Of a stretch of DNA of 26,313 nucleotides, positions 25,065 through 26,313 are shown piece after piece. The position numbers and the translations under genes are program-made. Below the pieces are notes generated by a model. It saw nothing but the letters and a program-made list of their open reading frames with translations. It made no database searches and was not told the DNA's origin. Source of the DNA: UMGS1052 sp045580005 (GTDB taxonomy: Bacteria; Bacillota; Clostridia; Oscillospirales; CAG-382); assembly GCA_045580005.1 (NCBI GenBank), contig JAZNMZ010000039.1, positions 1 through 26,313 on the forward strand, read 5' to 3'. The number at the start of each line of letters is the position of its first letter. Within the stretch, counting starts at the first letter, position 1.

Positions 25065-25445
25065 TTAGGAGGATTTTTGAAAGCAGAGTTATATCGAGCA
25101 CTTGTTGCAGGTAATGCACCAAGGGTATGTGATAATTGCGGTAGATACTTTTTGACAATAGGCCAGGAGAGAACCCTTTACTGCAATCGCGTTGCGCCAA
25201 ATGATCCCAAAGGAAGATTGTGCCGTAAGGTCGGCGCTCACATCAAAGAACAGAAACTACATGATGTTGCATATGAGAAGGCTTACAGCAGAGCGTACGA
25301 CAGATTAAAATATCGCAAGCGTGCCGGATTAATCGATGTTGATACATGGAACAAGCTGGTTGCCGAAATTCAAGATATTCGAGAAATGGCACGTGACGGA
25401 GTAATCTCTGATGCTGAGGCTGTTGATAAATTAAATGCAATTTAA
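25059..25445 (+). pseudogene. C-terminal fragment of a DUF6076-like Zn-finger protein
   Basis: The readable frame gives SLGGFLKAELYRALVAGNAP, RVCDNCGRYFLTIGQ, TLYCNR and GRLCRKVGAH, then a helical C-terminus. From memory this is the C-terminal half of DUF6076 proteins, whose metal-binding region has Cys-x2-Cys and later Cys residues; function unknown. Similarity seems to start before the nearest start codon (TTG at 25077, AGGAGG four bases upstream), so the gene has lost its N-terminal part rather than being a short protein. If translated from the TTG it makes 122 residues. Such genes are common in mobile regions of Clostridia. Its truncation point coincides with that of the recombinase. Confidence 0.65.
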
Positions 25446-25450
25446 TAGCC

Positions 25451-25486
25451 AGGCATTGCATTTGCAGTATAGCTCTTGCAATGCCT
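25451..25486 (+). terminator. Hairpin after the DUF6076-like fragment
   Basis: A perfect 10-bp inverted repeat, AGGCATTGCA (25451-25460) and TGCAATGCCT (25477-25486), five bases after the stop, with only a short T stretch behind it. It is probably the original gene's terminator. A second weak hairpin (CAGATAG / CTATCTG) follows. The 25446-25647 spacer shows nothing else. Confidence 0.55.
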
Positions 25487-25613
25487 TTAATATTGCCCTT
25501 ATTCTGCATAAAAAACAGATAGAGTATAATCACCCTATCTGCGTGAGTTTGGTCTTTGAAGCCCTTTAAGAGCCTTTGTAGCTTGAGTTCAAAATCGATT
25601 ATATAACGAGGAA

Positions 25614-25639
25614 GAGGATAGGCTGTTTTGCCTATCCTC
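25614..25639 (-). terminator. Hairpin after the secreted repeat protein gene
   Basis: GAGGATAGGC (25614-25623) and GCCTATCCTC (25630-25639), a perfect 10-bp stem with a TGTTTT loop, eight bases after the stop on the minus strand. The U-tract is poor, so terminator function is likely but not certain. Confidence 0.6.
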
Positions 25640-25647
25640 TCGTAATT

Positions 25648-26202
25648 TCATTCCATTGTGCCGACCATTTTATTTATGTCGCCGTCCGAGTCTACTATTA
25701 TTGTTTTGGTTTTGCTCGGTGCCACATAGCCGAATCCGTCTATGTAGGCTTTATTTTTTTCTTCTATGCTTTCATTTCGCATTTTTGTTTCCTCATCGGT
25801 GAGGTAGCAAGTATCTTTGCTCATGATTTCGTCATTTGGATTTATGGGTTCTTCCGGATTCTTTTCCCATTTTGCATAGAGAACATCGGGTTTTGTGAAT
25901 TTAATTGTTGTCACCTGATTCTGCTTTGTTCTCGGATCGTTGAACCATCCTTTGAATGTATATCCGTATTTTGTTGGGACATAACTTTCGAGGCTGATGC
26001 TCTCGCCGTATCTTTTTGTTATTGGCCTGATAAAGCTTCCGCCGTCTGATGCGAATTGTAGTGTTACATTTCCTACGATTCCAAGTTCATTGTCGAAGGT
26101 TACTCGGTATTTACTGAGCCACCAAGGTTTTGCAGTTGCCGATGCTGTGGTTGTTAGCAGTATCATTGCTGTCAATGCCGTACATAATACTTTTTTCTTC
26201 AT
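25648..26202 (-). CDS. Small secreted protein with one Listeria-Bacteroides (InlB B-type) repeat
   Basis: 184 residues from the ATG at 26202, chosen because GAAAGGA lies eight bases upstream; an ATG at 26211 would touch that site. The signal peptide is MKKKVLCTALTAMILLTTT followed by ASATA as the cleavage region. The mature part has one Flg_new/InlB B-type repeat: LQFASDGGSF, YGESISL, YTFKGWFNDP and LYAKWE (about residues 50-113). An acidic C-terminus follows with no anchor motif such as LPXTG. Repeats of this type occur in surface or secreted proteins of gut Firmicutes and usually stand in multiples. The function is unknown. The gene sits beside the recombinase scar, so it may be accessory cargo. 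Confidence 0.82.
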   Translation of the reverse strand: MKKKVLCTALTAMILLTTTASATAKPWWLSKYRVTFDNELGIVGNVTLQFASDGGSFIRPITKRYGESISLESYVPTKYGYTFKGWFNDPRTKQNQVTTIKFTKPDVLYAKWEKNPEEPINPNDEIMSKDTCYLTDEETKMRNESIEEKNKAYIDGFGYVAPSKTKTIIVDSDGDINKMVGTME

Positions 26203-26236
26203 AATTTTCATCCTTTCTCATTTTGGGCATAAAATT

Positions 26237-26274
26237 AACGACATACTCGAATCTCATTCATCGAATATGTCGTT
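26237..26274. repeat. Inverted repeat upstream of the secreted repeat protein gene
   Basis: AACGACATA (26237-26245) and TATGTCGTT (26266-26274) form a 9-bp stem with an inner TCGA/TCGA pair. It could terminate a minus-strand gene ending at 26254, or regulate the gene that follows. Confidence 0.5.
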
Positions 26275-26313
26275 ATCATTTTCAAAACATTCTATAAAGA
26301 ACCTTGCTCCTAA
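26254..26313 (-). CDS. Possible C-terminus of a preceding gene (window edge)
   Basis: The last 60 bases read on the minus strand give an open frame, RFFIECFENDNDIFDE, then a stop at 26254. The acidic end and the position before a hairpin are plausible for a gene end, but the piece is short and could be chance. Confidence 0.25.
   Translation of the reverse strand, partial: LGARFFIECFENDNDIFDE

Overview
The window reads as a chromosomal segment of a low-to-mid GC Gram-positive anaerobe of class Clostridia, most like the gut Oscillospirales/Ruminococcaceae group. This is inferred from strong AGGAGG ribosome sites, sigma-A type promoters with 17-bp spacing, a clostridial pyruvate phosphate dikinase, WalRK-like signalling, an ECF vitamin transporter, a Feo operon with its small Cys-rich protein, and large serine recombinase and DUF6076 remnants. 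No rRNA, tRNA or CRISPR array is seen.

Left part (1-4629), all on the minus strand: the N-terminal third of ppdK (cut by the window edge), then an operon read from about 4600 down to 810. It encodes a NodB-fold (polysaccharide deacetylase-like) membrane-anchored protein that has lost its metal ligands, a WalR/PhoP-type response regulator and a WalK-type histidine kinase.

Centre (4683-12475), plus strand: a divergent promoter drives a 1583-residue protein whose layout follows the DUF4011 / SF1 helicase / Vsr-like nuclease family, but whose transglutaminase-like, Walker A, Walker B and C-terminal helicase motifs are all degenerate. Its stop overlaps the start of an MreB/Mbl-type actin gene (ATGA), so the two are probably translated together. 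tsaB (own promoter), hpt and mscL follow, ending at a shared convergent hairpin.

12527-20839, minus strand: a zinc-ribbon membrane protein with an acidic, tyrosine-rich tail; a CadC-type sensor and Zn/Cd/Pb P-type ATPase pair with an operator; and a cobalamin riboswitch-controlled ECF transporter made of EcfT plus one polypeptide fusing two ATPases and a substrate-binding membrane component.

20893-23599, plus strand: a Feo ferrous iron uptake operon (feoA, feoB, small Cys-rich membrane protein) with a consensus promoter and three palindromes that look like DtxR-family operators, closed by a strong terminator.

Right end (23600-26313): an accessory scar. It holds an array of small hairpins punctuated by GTGAAAT/ATTTCAC heptamers, a large serine recombinase lacking its catalytic domain, a DUF6076-like gene lacking its N-terminus and meeting the recombinase head to head, and a small secreted protein with one Listeria-Bacteroides (InlB B-type) repeat.

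The most unusual item is the long, intact but apparently catalytically silent helicase-like protein coupled to an MreB homologue. The deacetylase-like pseudoenzyme leading the wal-type operon is a second case of a conserved fold without its catalytic residues.
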